A DNA stretch of 64,000 bases from Streptomyces aureocirculatus (GTDB lineage: Bacteria > Actinomycetota > Actinomycetes > Streptomycetales > Streptomycetaceae), in contig NZ_JOAP01000023.1 in NCBI RefSeq assembly GCF_000720475.1, positions 1 through 64,000 on the forward strand, written 5' to 3'. The translations under genes and the position numbers were made by a program. Below the pieces are notes generated by a model. The model saw only the letters and a program-made list of their open reading frames with translations. It was not told where the DNA came from and did not search any database. Shown here piece by piece: positions 26,050 through 36,242 of this stretch (positions within the stretch are counted from its first letter, which is position 1; each line of letters begins with the position of its first letter).

Positions 26050-26617
26050 GGCGTCACTTTCCGTCTGTAACCGCCCACTTGGGCGCCGTGTCCGAGCGTA
26101 GGGCGCACAACTGCGCGCGGCCCGCGCTTCGGCCCGACCGGCGGCGAGACGCCGATCACGGTCGACGGGCCGGGCGGAGTCGGTGCCGCCACTCCCCAAA
26201 AAGCCTGATGTCGGAAACTCCCGGACAGTCAGGACACGTCCCGACCCGGCACACGCTCGTTTCGGACACCATCTATCGGCCACCCATCAACCCTGAGTGA
26301 ATGCGAATTCACCCCCGACACCTTTGGCCATGAATTCCCATTCGCAGGGCATGAGTTGACGGAACGTCGAGAAATCAACCCGCCCACTCGACGAACGACA
26401 CGAACCGCGCCGCACGTACTTCCCCGGCGCCCCCTCCGATACGCAGGAGAAGCCGAACCCGAATAGGTCCAGACCTTCGGCACTCGAAGGTTCGCTCCTC
26501 TCTCCGGACCGGCCAGAAGCACTCCCCCGTATCAAGTCGGGCCCTGCATACCGGTTCCGCACTCCGGCACCGCCGCACCCGTACTGCCACCACAGCCCGC
26601 TCAGCCATACTGCGCGC
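26050..26617. other. 568-bp intergenic region, AT-richer in the middle
   Basis: From about 26200 to 26560 the base composition is clearly less GC-rich than neighbouring genes, and codon-like third-position GC is missing in all frames. A minus-strand micro-ORF (26287-26352) lacks a ribosome-binding site and is not called. No repeats, hairpins or operators stand out. The region could be a remnant of lost DNA. Confidence 0.5.
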
Positions 26618-27562
26618 ATGACCAGACTTCGAGTGGGCTTGATCGGTACGGGCCCCTGGGCCACCCAGACGCACGCGCCGGTACTCGCCGCGCACCCCGA
26701 CGCCACGCTGTCGGGCATATGGGGGCGCCGCCCGAAGGCAGCGGCCGAACTCGCGGCCGCGCACGCCACCACGGCGTACGAGGACCTGGACGAGCTGTTC
26801 GCAGCCAGCGACGCGATCGCCTTCGCCGTGCCGCCCGACGTGCAGGCACCGCTGGCGGAGCGAGCCGCGGCGGCGGGCTGCCACCTGCTGCTCGACAAAC
26901 CGGTGGCCACCTCACCGGAGGCGGCCCGCGGTCTCGCCGCGGCCGTGGACCGGGCCGGGGTGGCGTCCGTCGTCTTCTTCACCCTCCGCTTCGCGCCACC
27001 CATGGCGGAGTGGCTGGCCGGCCGAGCCGAGGAGGGACCCTGGTTCACGGCGCGCGCCGACTGGTACAGCTCGTTCTACGCGGCGGACGGCACCGGCGCG
27101 TTCGACTCCCCGTGGCGGGCCGACAAGGGCGGCCTCTGGGACGTCGGACCGCACGCACTGTCCGTGCTCACGGCCGTACTCGGCGAGGTCACAGCCGTGA
27201 CGGCGGCACCGGGCCCCGAGGACGCCGTCCATCTGATCCTGCGGCACGCGGGCGGCGCGTCGAGCACCGCGACGCTCACCCTGCGGGCACCGGCCGCCGC
27301 CGAGGGCCTGATCCTGGAGTTCCGCGGCAAGCGCGGGACGGCGGCACCGGCGGGGTGGGGCGCGAGCGGATGGGGTGACTCGACCGATGCGTTTCGGTCA
27401 GCGGTAGGTGCGCTCGCGCAAGCAGCCGAGGGCGGAAAGCGGCACCCGTGCGACGTACATTTCGGCCTGCGGGTGACGGACATCCTCGCGGAAGCGGAAC
27501 GACAAGTGGCCGCACGACAGGACTCGGAACTTCCGGCCCAGCCGTCGACTCAGGCCCCTTGA
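26618..27562 (+). CDS. Gfo/Idh/MocA-family oxidoreductase
   Basis: A 314-residue protein with an N-terminal Rossmann fold (VGLIGTGPWATQTHAP, residues 6-21) and the family's KP motif as LLLDKPVATSPEAA near residue 93. The C-terminal alpha/beta domain includes GLWDVGPHALSVL. Members oxidise or reduce sugars, inositols or related compounds with NAD(P). The substrate is unknown. It stands alone between two long intergenic regions. Confidence 0.9.
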   Translation: MTRLRVGLIGTGPWATQTHAPVLAAHPDATLSGIWGRRPKAAAELAAAHATTAYEDLDELFAASDAIAFAVPPDVQAPLAERAAAAGCHLLLDKPVATSPEAARGLAAAVDRAGVASVVFFTLRFAPPMAEWLAGRAEEGPWFTARADWYSSFYAADGTGAFDSPWRADKGGLWDVGPHALSVLTAVLGEVTAVTAAPGPEDAVHLILRHAGGASSTATLTLRAPAAAEGLILEFRGKRGTAAPAGWGASGWGDSTDAFRSAVGALAQAAEGGKRHPCDVHFGLRVTDILAEAERQVAARQDSELPAQPSTQAP

Positions 27563-28014
27563 GTCCGTTTCGGACCGTTGTGCCACCCGGGACAGCACGG
27601 GCGGCCGGTACCGTGGCCGCTACGTAATGGCGAGTGACGGCACCGGCCGCAGCCAGTGAACCCAGGAACCGAACCAGGCGGTAACTGCCACGCAGGTACA
27701 CACTGCTCAGTTTCCGACCACACGGATCGGAATACGAACAACCGGTCCCGCGCACCACCCGACATCGACCCCGTAGGCCTTGGGGGTGCCCAGCGCCGAG
27801 GAATTTCAGCCAATTTCACGCTGCTCGAACAAGACGCCCCTGAGTTGTGCCCACGAGCACACCGACGATCAAACCTGCAGGTCGGTGCTCTCGCGTACTC
27901 CATGATGCCGCATCTGCTGATCGTTTTCTTCAGGCAATGTTTATGACCAAAGAAGATGCGAGTATTTAGACTGCTTACGCTCAACTCGGCGTGTACGAAG
28001 AGGGATTACCCACC
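27563..28014. other. 452-bp intergenic region upstream of the MmyB-type regulator
   Basis: The region is AT-richer from about 27690 on. An imperfect inverted repeat at 27855-27890 (gagcacaccgac ... gtcggtgctc) is a candidate operator or RNA hairpin. A ribosome-binding site gaagaggga (27998-28006) precedes the regulator. No gene is convincing. Confidence 0.5.
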
Positions 28015-28836
28015 ATGAACAAGACGGCGCTGCGCGCTCTGCTCCGTGAACGACGCGCCCTCATCGCCCCCGAATCGCACGGGTTCGTCCGCTCCACGGG
28101 TCAGGGGCGCCGTGCGCCCGGGCTCTCCCAGCATCAGGTGGACCAGCTCCTTCACCGCACCCTGGGCACCTACCACCGCCTGGAGTCCGGCAACTACCCC
28201 AACCCGCCGACCGCCCTCCTGCGCGATGTGGCCCGCCTGTTCGGCCTCAATGAGCAGGAATGGGTGTCCTTGTGCCGCTATGCCCTGCTCCAGGACCCTC
28301 CCGGGCCGCTTCACCTGTCGGCGGGCAAGGAGGTCCCGGGCGTCTGGCAGGAGGCCGTGGAGGGCGTGCGGCACATGGCCTACGTCACCGACGCCTCATG
28401 GGACATGCTCGCCCACAACGAGGCCTTCACCCGGATGTTCCCCGACGGGCAGGTGCCGTCGAACATCATGCGGTGGATGGTTCTCGACCCGGTGGGCCGT
28501 GCTCACCTCCTCGACTGGCAGACCTCCTGGGCGCCCATGGTGCTCCCCCAACTGCACGGCGCCCTCGCCTCGCGCCCTGAGGACGAAACGCTCCGCCAGA
28601 TCGAGAAGGAGGTCCTCGCCGACCCCGACGTCGCCGTCCACTACGGCGCCGGGCGCCCGCACCCCCACCCCGACGGCGACGAGCGCCCCCTCATGCATGC
28701 CGACCTCGGCCCCGGCTGGGTCACGATGTGCGCGGCCCAACCCTTGACAGCGCCCGGGGCGCGACTGATGATCTTGGTGTTTCACCCGGGTGCGCAGCGC
28801 TCCCACCCACGCTCACCCATGCTCAGGTCCAGTTGA
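28015..28836 (+). CDS. XRE-type regulator with MmyB-like ligand-binding domain
   Basis: A 273-residue protein. The N-terminal helix-turn-helix (about residues 10-85) includes RRAPGLSQHQVDQLLHRTLG and YHRLESGNYPNPP. The MmyB-like domain follows, with VTDASWDMLAHNEAFTRMF (a PAS-like pocket) and the C-terminal GWVTMCAAQPL. This family includes MmyB, an activator of methylenomycin biosynthesis; most members control an adjacent enzyme gene. ATG 28015 has a purine-rich site gaagaggga upstream. The type III polyketide synthase gene follows 124 bp later on the same strand and is the likely target or partner. Confidence 0.88.
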   Translation: MNKTALRALLRERRALIAPESHGFVRSTGQGRRAPGLSQHQVDQLLHRTLGTYHRLESGNYPNPPTALLRDVARLFGLNEQEWVSLCRYALLQDPPGPLHLSAGKEVPGVWQEAVEGVRHMAYVTDASWDMLAHNEAFTRMFPDGQVPSNIMRWMVLDPVGRAHLLDWQTSWAPMVLPQLHGALASRPEDETLRQIEKEVLADPDVAVHYGAGRPHPHPDGDERPLMHADLGPGWVTMCAAQPLTAPGARLMILVFHPGAQRSHPRSPMLRSS

Positions 28837-28960
28837 TCGACGCCTGCTGACCGACCGGACCTCCACGAACGGGTGAGCAGGGCAGGACGCATGTTCGATG
28901 TGGTGCAGTACTTTGGGCACGGATCCCCACATCCACCTGCGCCCCGTGGGAGCCACCTCC

Positions 28961-30001
28961 ATGCCTGCTCATGTACTGAGACCCCAGACCGTCCTGGGTG
29001 ACCACAAGGTCACCACCTCGGAGATCGCCGAGGACGTGCGCCTGCACCACCCCGACCATCCCCGGCTGCGCGCGTGCCTGCGCGTGATCGAGAACTGCGG
29101 GGTCCGTACGCGCTACTTCACTCGCCCACTGGACTCGCCGACCGTCGCCGGCGCCGCCGGGATCGACGAGCGCACCCGCGTGGTGTTCGCCGATGTGCTC
29201 GCGATGGCGGAGAAGGCGGCTTTCGCGGCGCTCGACGCGGCCGGTCTCGGGGCTCAGGACATCGACGCGATCGTGACCACTCACACCACGAGCTGGACCG
29301 TCCCCAACCTCGACATCAACCTGATCGAACGCCTCGGCCTGCGCCCCACCGTGCGCCGCGTCGCTCTCACCACGGTGGCGTGCCCGGGCGGCGCCCAGGC
29401 CCTCATCCGCGCCGCCGACCTGGTGGCCGCGCGGCCCCGGAGCAAGGTCCTGGTGATCGCCGGAGAGGCGCTGTCCGGCATCTATCACCACTCCGACACC
29501 AACATCGAGTCGATGATCTACAAGGCGCTCTTCGGGGACGCGGCGGCTGCGACGGTCGTCACCGGCGAACAACGCGGCCCCGGCCTCATGATCGAGGACA
29601 CCTTCGAGTACGTCCTGCCGGACAGCGTGGACCGCCAGGCGGGCATGATCGACCGCGGCGGCATCCATTTCGTGTCCACGAAGCAAGCGCTGTCCGCGGC
29701 CAACGACGTGCTGCCGCAGCTCAAGGCCTGGATCGGCGCCGACCGTCCCGATTTCGCCGTCATCCACCCCGGAAGCCCACGCATCATCACAGACACCGCG
29801 GCAGCCCTCGGCCTCAGTGACCACGATGCCCGGCACTCCACCGAGACCCTCGCCCACGAAGGGAACATCGGTGGTGTCAGCGTCCTGCGCGTGCTTGAGC
29901 GCACTCATGCCGAGCCGCCGGCGGACGGCGCACGGGGTTACACCGTCGCCTTCGGTCCTGGCTTCGCCACCGCGGCACTGCGCTGCCGCTGGCTGTCCTG
30001 A
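28961..30001 (+). CDS. type III polyketide synthase (chalcone/stilbene synthase-like)
   Basis: A 346-residue thiolase-fold enzyme with the Cys-His-Asn triad of type III PKS proteins: Cys141 in VACPGGAQAL, His269 in VIHPGSPRIIT, and Asn302 in HEGNIGGVSVL. It ends in the family loop as AFGPGFATAAL. Such enzymes condense a CoA starter with malonyl-CoA units to give pyrones, resorcinols or naphthols. The sequence around Cys141 (ACPGG) differs from the common GC-aGG context, and the product cannot be predicted. ATG 28961 is chosen over 28898 because GGGAG sits eight bases upstream and family members start here. No methyltransferase, oxygenase or transporter is adjacent. Confidence 0.88.
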   Translation: MPAHVLRPQTVLGDHKVTTSEIAEDVRLHHPDHPRLRACLRVIENCGVRTRYFTRPLDSPTVAGAAGIDERTRVVFADVLAMAEKAAFAALDAAGLGAQDIDAIVTTHTTSWTVPNLDINLIERLGLRPTVRRVALTTVACPGGAQALIRAADLVAARPRSKVLVIAGEALSGIYHHSDTNIESMIYKALFGDAAAATVVTGEQRGPGLMIEDTFEYVLPDSVDRQAGMIDRGGIHFVSTKQALSAANDVLPQLKAWIGADRPDFAVIHPGSPRIITDTAAALGLSDHDARHSTETLAHEGNIGGVSVLRVLERTHAEPPADGARGYTVAFGPGFATAALRCRWLS

Positions 30002-30386
30002 CCGGCCCGCCCCGCACGGCTCCTCGCCGCGATCGTCCCCCTCACCTGCTGGGCTGCGCCCCGCTGGGCTGCCTCTCGTCGTGCGTTCCGTTCCGCTCGT
30101 CCCGCGTTCCGTTCCGAGGTCTCTCGAACACCGGCTGTGACGCACTCTGCCCCACATACCGGGTGGTACCGCCGCTCTTTGCCATGACTTTGTACGCCGC
30201 GTCCGCAGATTTATACGCCGTGTCCAACGGCGCTGGACTCGGCACGCCCCGGTGCCCCTTGCGCTCTGTCCTTGCATGCTTCAAGGCTCCGCCCGACCAC
30301 GGCTTCGCCGGGTCGTCCTTTCGGCTATTCCGAACCGTCCACGTGGCCGATGGTGCTTCCCCGGCCGCGCCGGACAGGCTGGAGGG
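30002..30386. other. 385-bp intergenic region with short direct repeats
   Basis: Two copies of gcgttccgttccg occur near 30082 and 30106. A pair of similar segments (tttgtacgccgcgtccgc and atttatacgccgtgtcc) lies near 30190-30225. The middle is less GC-rich than coding DNA. A minus-strand open frame crosses the region but its codon use is atypical, so no gene is called. Confidence 0.5.
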
Positions 30387-30647
30387 ATGTTCACGGCGCG
30401 GAATCCCAGGTGGTGGCTCAGGGCGGCGGGGGCCGCCGCCGTGTGCGCACTGACGGCGGCCCTCGTCGCGGGCGCGCCCACCCGCCACGCGCCCGCGCGC
30501 CACGACCGACCCCGGACCACCGCACCGGGGGACGGCGGCGCGGACCCGTGGCTCGACGCCACCGCCCTCACCGTCGCGTTCGTCGCCTCCGCGGCCGTCC
30601 TCCTGCTGCTGCGCCGCCCTACACCCGGAAGCGGGGCGGACCGCTGA
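30387..30647 (+). CDS. small two-helix membrane protein
   Basis: An 86-residue protein with two predicted membrane helices: WWLRAAGAAAVCALTAALVA at about residues 9-28 and TALTVAFVASAAVLLLL at about 59-75. A basic, proline-rich linker lies between them. Its stop codon overlaps the ATG of the TRIC-like channel gene (TGATG), so the two are translationally coupled and may function together. The GGAGGG site is unusually close to the ATG, so the start is only moderately certain. Family not recognised. Confidence 0.62.
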   Translation: MFTARNPRWWLRAAGAAAVCALTAALVAGAPTRHAPARHDRPRTTAPGDGGADPWLDATALTVAFVASAAVLLLLRRPTPGSGADR

Positions 30648-31252
30648 TGCTGCACACGCTGTATCTGGTGGGCGTCTCCGCCTTCGCCGCCAGTGGTGTA
30701 CTCGCCGCGCACCGGGCCCGGATGGATCCGTTCGGCGGGCTCGTGCTCGCCTTCGTCGCCTCCATCTCCGGGGGCACCCTGCGCGATCTCATCCTCGACC
30801 GGCACCCCCTGTACTGGACGCACGACTGGGTCCTGCTCACGGTCGTCGGCTGCACGGGCGTGGCCACGATGCTGTATCTGCGCCACCGCGAGCTCCCGCA
30901 GCGCACGCTGATGGTCGTGGACGCGGTCGGCCTCTCCGTCGTCACCGTCATGGGCGCCAAGGCCGCCATCGACGCCCATGTCACTCCACTGGCCGTGCTC
31001 ATCCTGGCCGTCCTCACGGGCGTGACGGGCGAGGTCGCCCGCGATGTGCTGTGCGGTCAGTTCCCACCGCTGCTGCTGCGCGAGGAGGTGTACGCGACCG
31101 CGGCCCTCGCGGGCGCCCTGTGCTATCTCGGCCTGCACCACGCGGGCGCGTCCCCGACCGCGACCACGGTGACGTCGGCCGGGCTCGTCCTGGCCCTGCG
31201 TCTCGCCGCGATCACGAAGTCGCTGCATCTGCCGCCGCTGCCCCACCGGTAA
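30647..31252 (+). CDS. TRIC/UPF0126-family cation channel-like membrane protein
   Basis: A 201-residue protein with about seven membrane helices. It contains the paired signature of the family: ASISGGTLRDLILDRHPLYW in the first half and GVTGEVARDVLCGQFPPLLL in the second, reflecting an internal duplication. Prokaryotic members form trimeric potassium-permeable channels; some may move other small molecules. The start overlaps the preceding gene by one base (TGATG). The stop TAA is unusual for such a GC-rich genome. Confidence 0.9.
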   Translation: MLHTLYLVGVSAFAASGVLAAHRARMDPFGGLVLAFVASISGGTLRDLILDRHPLYWTHDWVLLTVVGCTGVATMLYLRHRELPQRTLMVVDAVGLSVVTVMGAKAAIDAHVTPLAVLILAVLTGVTGEVARDVLCGQFPPLLLREEVYATAALAGALCYLGLHHAGASPTATTVTSAGLVLALRLAAITKSLHLPPLPHR

Positions 31253-31293
31253 TTCCGTTGCCGTGCGCGGCCCTCCCTTGCTGAAGTGTGCCC

Positions 31294-32088
31294 ATGGACC
31301 ACTCAGCGGTACTCGCCGCGTACGACAGGCAAATACGGCAGAACCTGGACCCGGACGGGCCCGGGGTACTGATCGAGCGGCTGGGCGGCGTCGTACGGCG
31401 CGTGGCCGCGGCCCACGACTGGAACGGCATCCTCTGGTCGGACCTCGAAGAGAGCACCGCGGACGAGTCCATCGCCGCCCAGGTCCGCCACTTCACGTCC
31501 CTCGGCCTGTCCTTCGAGTGGAAGGCGTACACACACGACCTCCCCGCCGACCTGCCCGAGCGGCTCCTGGCCGCCGGATTCGTCCCCGAGCCCGCCGAGA
31601 CGGTCATGGTCGCCGACGTCGAGGAGCTGCCCCTGGACGTCGAGCCACCGGAGGGGATCCGGCTGCTCCCGGTCACGGACGCGCATGGCGTGCGCCTCAT
31701 GACCGAGGTGCACGAGCAGGCCTTCGGCACGGACGGCACCGACCTCGGCCGGCAACTCCTCGACCAACTGACCACGGCGCCGGAGACGGTCGCCGCGGTC
31801 GTGGCCATGGCCGGTGAGGTGCCGGTGAGTTCGGCGCGCATCGAGTTCCGGCCGGGCACGGACTTCGCCGGGCTGTGGGGCGGCGGCACCGTCACCGAGT
31901 GGCGCGGCCGCGGCATCTACCGCTCCCTGATCGCCCACCGCGCCCGGATCGCCGCGGAGCGCGGAGTGCGTCACCTCCAGGTCGACGCGTCCAGCCAGAG
32001 CCGCCCCATCCTGCGCCGGCTCGGCTTCGCGGAGCTGAGCACGACGACGCCGTACGTGTACGAGCCGCCGTTCGCTCCGGCGGTGTGA
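31294..32088 (+). CDS. GNAT-family N-acetyltransferase
   Basis: A 264-residue protein. The C-terminal half (about residues 130-264) is a GNAT domain with the acetyl-CoA loop as GTVTEWRGRGIYRSLIAHRA. It ends with the conserved LGFAELSTTTPYVYEP. The N-terminal half is a second, less conserved domain with HFTSLGLSFEWKAYTHDLP, seen in many actinobacterial two-domain acetyltransferases. The substrate is unknown. ATG 31294 is preferred to the GTG six bases upstream, but neither has a good ribosome-binding site. Confidence 0.85.
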   Translation: MDHSAVLAAYDRQIRQNLDPDGPGVLIERLGGVVRRVAAAHDWNGILWSDLEESTADESIAAQVRHFTSLGLSFEWKAYTHDLPADLPERLLAAGFVPEPAETVMVADVEELPLDVEPPEGIRLLPVTDAHGVRLMTEVHEQAFGTDGTDLGRQLLDQLTTAPETVAAVVAMAGEVPVSSARIEFRPGTDFAGLWGGGTVTEWRGRGIYRSLIAHRARIAAERGVRHLQVDASSQSRPILRRLGFAELSTTTPYVYEPPFAPAV

Positions 32089-32135
32089 CGGCCACGTCCA
32101 TCACGGCCGCCCCGGCCGTCGCCTCCGGGCGGGGG

Positions 32136-33302
32136 TCAGGAGTTGGGTGGTGTCTCGTCCGGGAAGATCTTGGTGACGATCTTCCCGTCCTTCGTCACAT
32201 AGCCGTGCAGCATGCCGGGGCTGCTGTGCGGGGCGTCGAACGCGCCGTCGGGCGCGAGGGCGATCACGCCGCCGTCGCCGCCGAGCCCCGGCAGCCGCTT
32301 GACGATGACTTCGTACGCGGCCGACGCGACCCCGGCCCCCTTGAACTCCATGAGGTTCGAGATCGTCGACGTGGCGGCGCCCCGGATGAACACCTCACCG
32401 GCGCCCGTGGCGCTCGCGGCGACGGTGCCGTTCTTGGCGTACGTCCCCGAGCCGATCAGCGGTGAGTCGCCCACGCGGCCGGGCAGCTTGTTGGTCATGC
32501 CACCCGTGGACGTGGCCGCCGCCAGGTCGCGCTTCCTGTCGACGGCGACCGCCCCGACCGTGCCCTTGGACTGCGCGTCGGCGAGCGCGGCGGGCGAGTC
32601 GGCGGCCTTCCGGCCGTCCGGAACGCCCTTTCCTCCGCCTCGCCCGCGGTCGCCCTTCTCCTGCTCCTTGGCGGCCATCAGCGCGTCCCAGCGGGCCTGC
32701 GTCCAGTAGTAGTCCTGCGTGACGGTCTTCAGGCCGTGCCGGGCCCCGAAGTCGTCGGCGCCCTCGCCCGCGAGCAGGACGTGCGGGGACTTGTCCAGCA
32801 CCGCGCGGGCACCCGCGATGGGGTTCCGCAGGCTCTTCACCCCCGCCACCGCGCCTGCCTTCAGATCGGAGCCGCGCATGATCGACGCGTCCAGCTCGTG
32901 CCCCGCGTCCGCGGTGAAAACGGCCCCCTTGCCGGCGTTGAACAGCGGGTTGTCCTCCAGCTTCACCACCGCCGCCTGCACGGCGTCGATGCTGGAGCCG
33001 CCCTTGTCGAGGACCTTCCGGCCGGCCCGCAGAGCCCCGGCGAGCCCGTCCCGGTACGCCTTCTCACGCTCCGGAGAGGTCTTGTCCCGGTCGAGCGCCG
33101 TCCCGGCCCCGCCGTGCACGGCGAGCACCACGTCACGCGCGTCCGGCTCGGCCTTCCCCGCGGGCCGCTCCCCGTGGGCCGCCGGTGCCGGGCGGTCGTC
33201 CGGTGCGCCGCCCCCGCCCTGAGGGACGACGACCACCGTCACGGTGACCGCGGCGGCGGTGGCGAGGGCGGGGATCAGCCAGGTCAGGGGGCGTCTGGGC
33301 AT
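32136..33302 (-). CDS. exported isoaspartyl peptidase/plant-type L-asparaginase
   Basis: A 388-residue N-terminal-nucleophile hydrolase. The precursor carries VLAVHGGAGTALDR near the start and DNPLFNAGKGAVFTADA. The autocleavage site is before the Thr in SKGTVGAVAVDR, then STGGMTNKLPGRVGDSPLIG. It removes beta-aspartyl residues from peptides or hydrolyses asparagine. An N-terminal hydrophobic segment (about residues 7-27) makes this copy exported or membrane-anchored, unlike most cytoplasmic relatives. A charged insert (KEQEKGDRGRGGGK) precedes the cleavage site. ATG 33302 is chosen because GAGGAG lies five bases upstream. Confidence 0.9.
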   Translation of the reverse strand: MPRRPLTWLIPALATAAAVTVTVVVVPQGGGGAPDDRPAPAAHGERPAGKAEPDARDVVLAVHGGAGTALDRDKTSPEREKAYRDGLAGALRAGRKVLDKGGSSIDAVQAAVVKLEDNPLFNAGKGAVFTADAGHELDASIMRGSDLKAGAVAGVKSLRNPIAGARAVLDKSPHVLLAGEGADDFGARHGLKTVTQDYYWTQARWDALMAAKEQEKGDRGRGGGKGVPDGRKAADSPAALADAQSKGTVGAVAVDRKRDLAAATSTGGMTNKLPGRVGDSPLIGSGTYAKNGTVAASATGAGEVFIRGAATSTISNLMEFKGAGVASAAYEVIVKRLPGLGGDGGVIALAPDGAFDAPHSSPGMLHGYVTKDGKIVTKIFPDETPPNS

Positions 33303-33399
33303 CGGCACTCCTCGGCGGAGGGAACGCGGGCATCCACCGTAATGGCATGACCATGGCGCTTACCAGAGCGCCTCCCCCGTCCCCTCGGCAACCCGCGTC

Positions 33400-34635
<1,236 letters not shown>

Positions 34636-34665
34636 GACCCCTCCAGGACTGCGGAACCCTGCTAC

Positions 34666-34680
34666 GTTACTTGCGGTAAC
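34666..34680. promoter_or_regulatory. operator-like palindrome A (GTTAC-N5-GTAAC)
   Basis: gttacttgcggtaac is a perfect inverted repeat with 5-bp arms, 31 bp upstream of the acyl-CoA dehydrogenase start. Together with site B it fits the TTACyGGCCGGTAA pattern known for TetR regulators of acyl-CoA catabolism in actinobacteria. Confidence 0.7.
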
Positions 34681-34689
34681 TGGAGTCTG

Positions 34690-34703
34690 TTACTGGCCGG
34701 TAG
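34690..34703. promoter_or_regulatory. operator-like palindrome B (TTACTGGCCGGTAG)
   Basis: ttactggccggtag is an imperfect palindrome around GGCC, 10 bp from site A and 96 bp before the TetR start. It probably binds the same TetR protein. Confidence 0.7.
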
Positions 34704-34798
34704 CCCATGTCAACTCCCGGCAGCCAGTTCGATGCACACCCGTGCGCGAGTGTTACGTTGCGCATGCGTCAGGCAACTGGACGGGCGGAGAGCACCTC

Positions 34799-35455
34799 AT
34801 GGAGACCACGCAGCGGACCGATCAGCAACGGTCCGCCGAGCAACGGCGGCGCGAACTTCTCGAGGCGGCCGACCGTGTCGTCCTCCGTGAGGGACCCGGT
34901 GCCTCGATGAACGCCATCGCCGCCGAGGCGGGCATCACCAAGCCCATTCTGTACCGGCACTTCGGCGACAAGGGCGGCCTTTACGCGGCCCTGGCCAAAC
35001 GGCACACCGACGCGCTGCTCGCCTCGCTGCGGGACGCCCTGGACGCCCCCGCGGAGCGCAGGGAGCGGGTGGAGGCGACGCTCGACACCTACCTCGCGGC
35101 CATCGAGGCCCGTCCGCAGGTCTACCGCTTCCTGATGCATCCGTCGGAGGCCGCCCAGGCGGGAGAGCAGAGCGGTGAGAACGGCTTCGACGTGGGCCTG
35201 CACTCCGCTCCCTTGCTGCGCCGACTCGGCGAGGAGCTGGCCGAGGTCATCGAGGAGCGGGTCGACCTCGGTCCGCGGAACGACCTGCTTGCGCGCGTGT
35301 GGGGGCACGGCATCGTCGGCATGATGCACGCGGCCGGCGACTGGTGGCTCGGCGAACGGCCCTGCTCCCGCGCCGAATTGGTGCGCAGCCTGGCCGATCT
35401 GCTCTGGGGACGGCTGGCGGCGGCGGGCAACCGCGTGGGCGGACCCGGCTTCTGA
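34799..35455 (+). CDS. TetR-family regulator of the divergent acyl-CoA dehydrogenase
   Basis: A 218-residue protein with a TetR DNA-binding domain at about residues 16-62 (RRELLEAADRVVLREGPGAS, then AAEAGITKPILYRHFGDKGG). The helical C-domain is of the FadR/KstR-like type, with MMHAAGDWWLGERPCSRAELV. Actinobacterial relatives sense acyl-CoA thioesters and repress beta-oxidation genes. GGAG (34787-34790) precedes the ATG at a good distance. Both operator copies lie between it and its likely target. Confidence 0.9.
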   Translation: METTQRTDQQRSAEQRRRELLEAADRVVLREGPGASMNAIAAEAGITKPILYRHFGDKGGLYAALAKRHTDALLASLRDALDAPAERRERVEATLDTYLAAIEARPQVYRFLMHPSEAAQAGEQSGENGFDVGLHSAPLLRRLGEELAEVIEERVDLGPRNDLLARVWGHGIVGMMHAAGDWWLGERPCSRAELVRSLADLLWGRLAAAGNRVGGPGF

Positions 35456-35549
35456 GCCGGGACCGACGCCGCCCCCGGCCACCGCGAAGGGCTCCCCGCC
35501 GCCCATCACCGCCGCCACAGCCGCCGCGCGGAACTCGGGCCGCCGTGCC

Positions 35550-36095
35550 TCAGGCCGTCGCGGCCCAGGGCGCCCGCGCCGCCTGTCGCAGCACCCGTCG
35601 CCTGCGCCACCCGGTGACGTGGTCGGTGTACACGCCGCCCTCCAAGTGGTCGTACTCGTGCTGGAGGCAGCGCGCGAAATACCCGGTGCCGTGCACCCGC
35701 ACGGGCTCCCCGCGCAGCGTGACGCCTTCGAGGACCGCGTGGTCGAAGCGCGGCGTCGCCGCCTCCAGGCCGGGCAGCGACAGACACCCCTCGGGGCCGC
35801 GGACGCTCACCCCGTCCACGTCGACCAGGCGCGGGTTCACGATGTGCCCGAGGTGGCGCACGTCCTCGTCGTCCGGGCAGTCGTACACGAACACCCTCAG
35901 GCCCACGCCGATCTGGTTGGCCGCCAGACCCACGCCGTCGGCCGCGTACATCGTGGCGAACATGTCCTCGACGAGCGTGGCGAGGCGGGGACCGAAGTCG
36001 GTCACCTCCGCGCAGGAGGAGTGCAGCCCGGGGTCGCCGAGCAGGGTCAGGGGTCGTACGCGCCCTGAGGCGCCCGGGATCGAGCCGTGTCGCAT
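35550..36095 (-). CDS. def: peptide deformylase
   Basis: A 181-residue metalloenzyme with all three signature motifs: GVGLAANQIG, EGCLSLPG (metal-ligand Cys) and the HExxH-type HEYDHLEGG. It removes the formyl group from the initiator methionine of nascent proteins. Motif 1 is preceded by DMFATMYAADG as in other actinobacterial enzymes. The short basic C-tail (WRRRRVLRQAARAPWAATA) is typical of secondary streptomycete paralogues. Streptomyces genomes often carry several def genes, so this may not be the only copy. Confidence 0.94.
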   Translation of the reverse strand: MRHGSIPGASGRVRPLTLLGDPGLHSSCAEVTDFGPRLATLVEDMFATMYAADGVGLAANQIGVGLRVFVYDCPDDEDVRHLGHIVNPRLVDVDGVSVRGPEGCLSLPGLEAATPRFDHAVLEGVTLRGEPVRVHGTGYFARCLQHEYDHLEGGVYTDHVTGWRRRRVLRQAARAPWAATA

Positions 36096-36242
36096 GGCGG
36101 CAAGAGTACGGTCCAGAGGACACCGGGGGGCATTCGCGCCGTGCGCAGGTGGTGTGATTCGGGCTTGTCAGTCGATCTCGATAGGCTGGCCCGACACGAT
36201 GCCGGGCAGGCGCGGCGCCGTACGCAAGGAGGATCCAGAGAG

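Noticed and set aside
26287..26352. A 21-residue micro-ORF (minus strand) in the AT-richer gap
   Set aside because: No ribosome-binding site and no conserved neighbour. It could be chance in a non-coding stretch.
30042..30503. A 153-codon minus-strand open frame after the type III polyketide synthase
   Set aside because: Codon third positions are not GC-biased as in real genes here, and part of it is made of short direct repeats.
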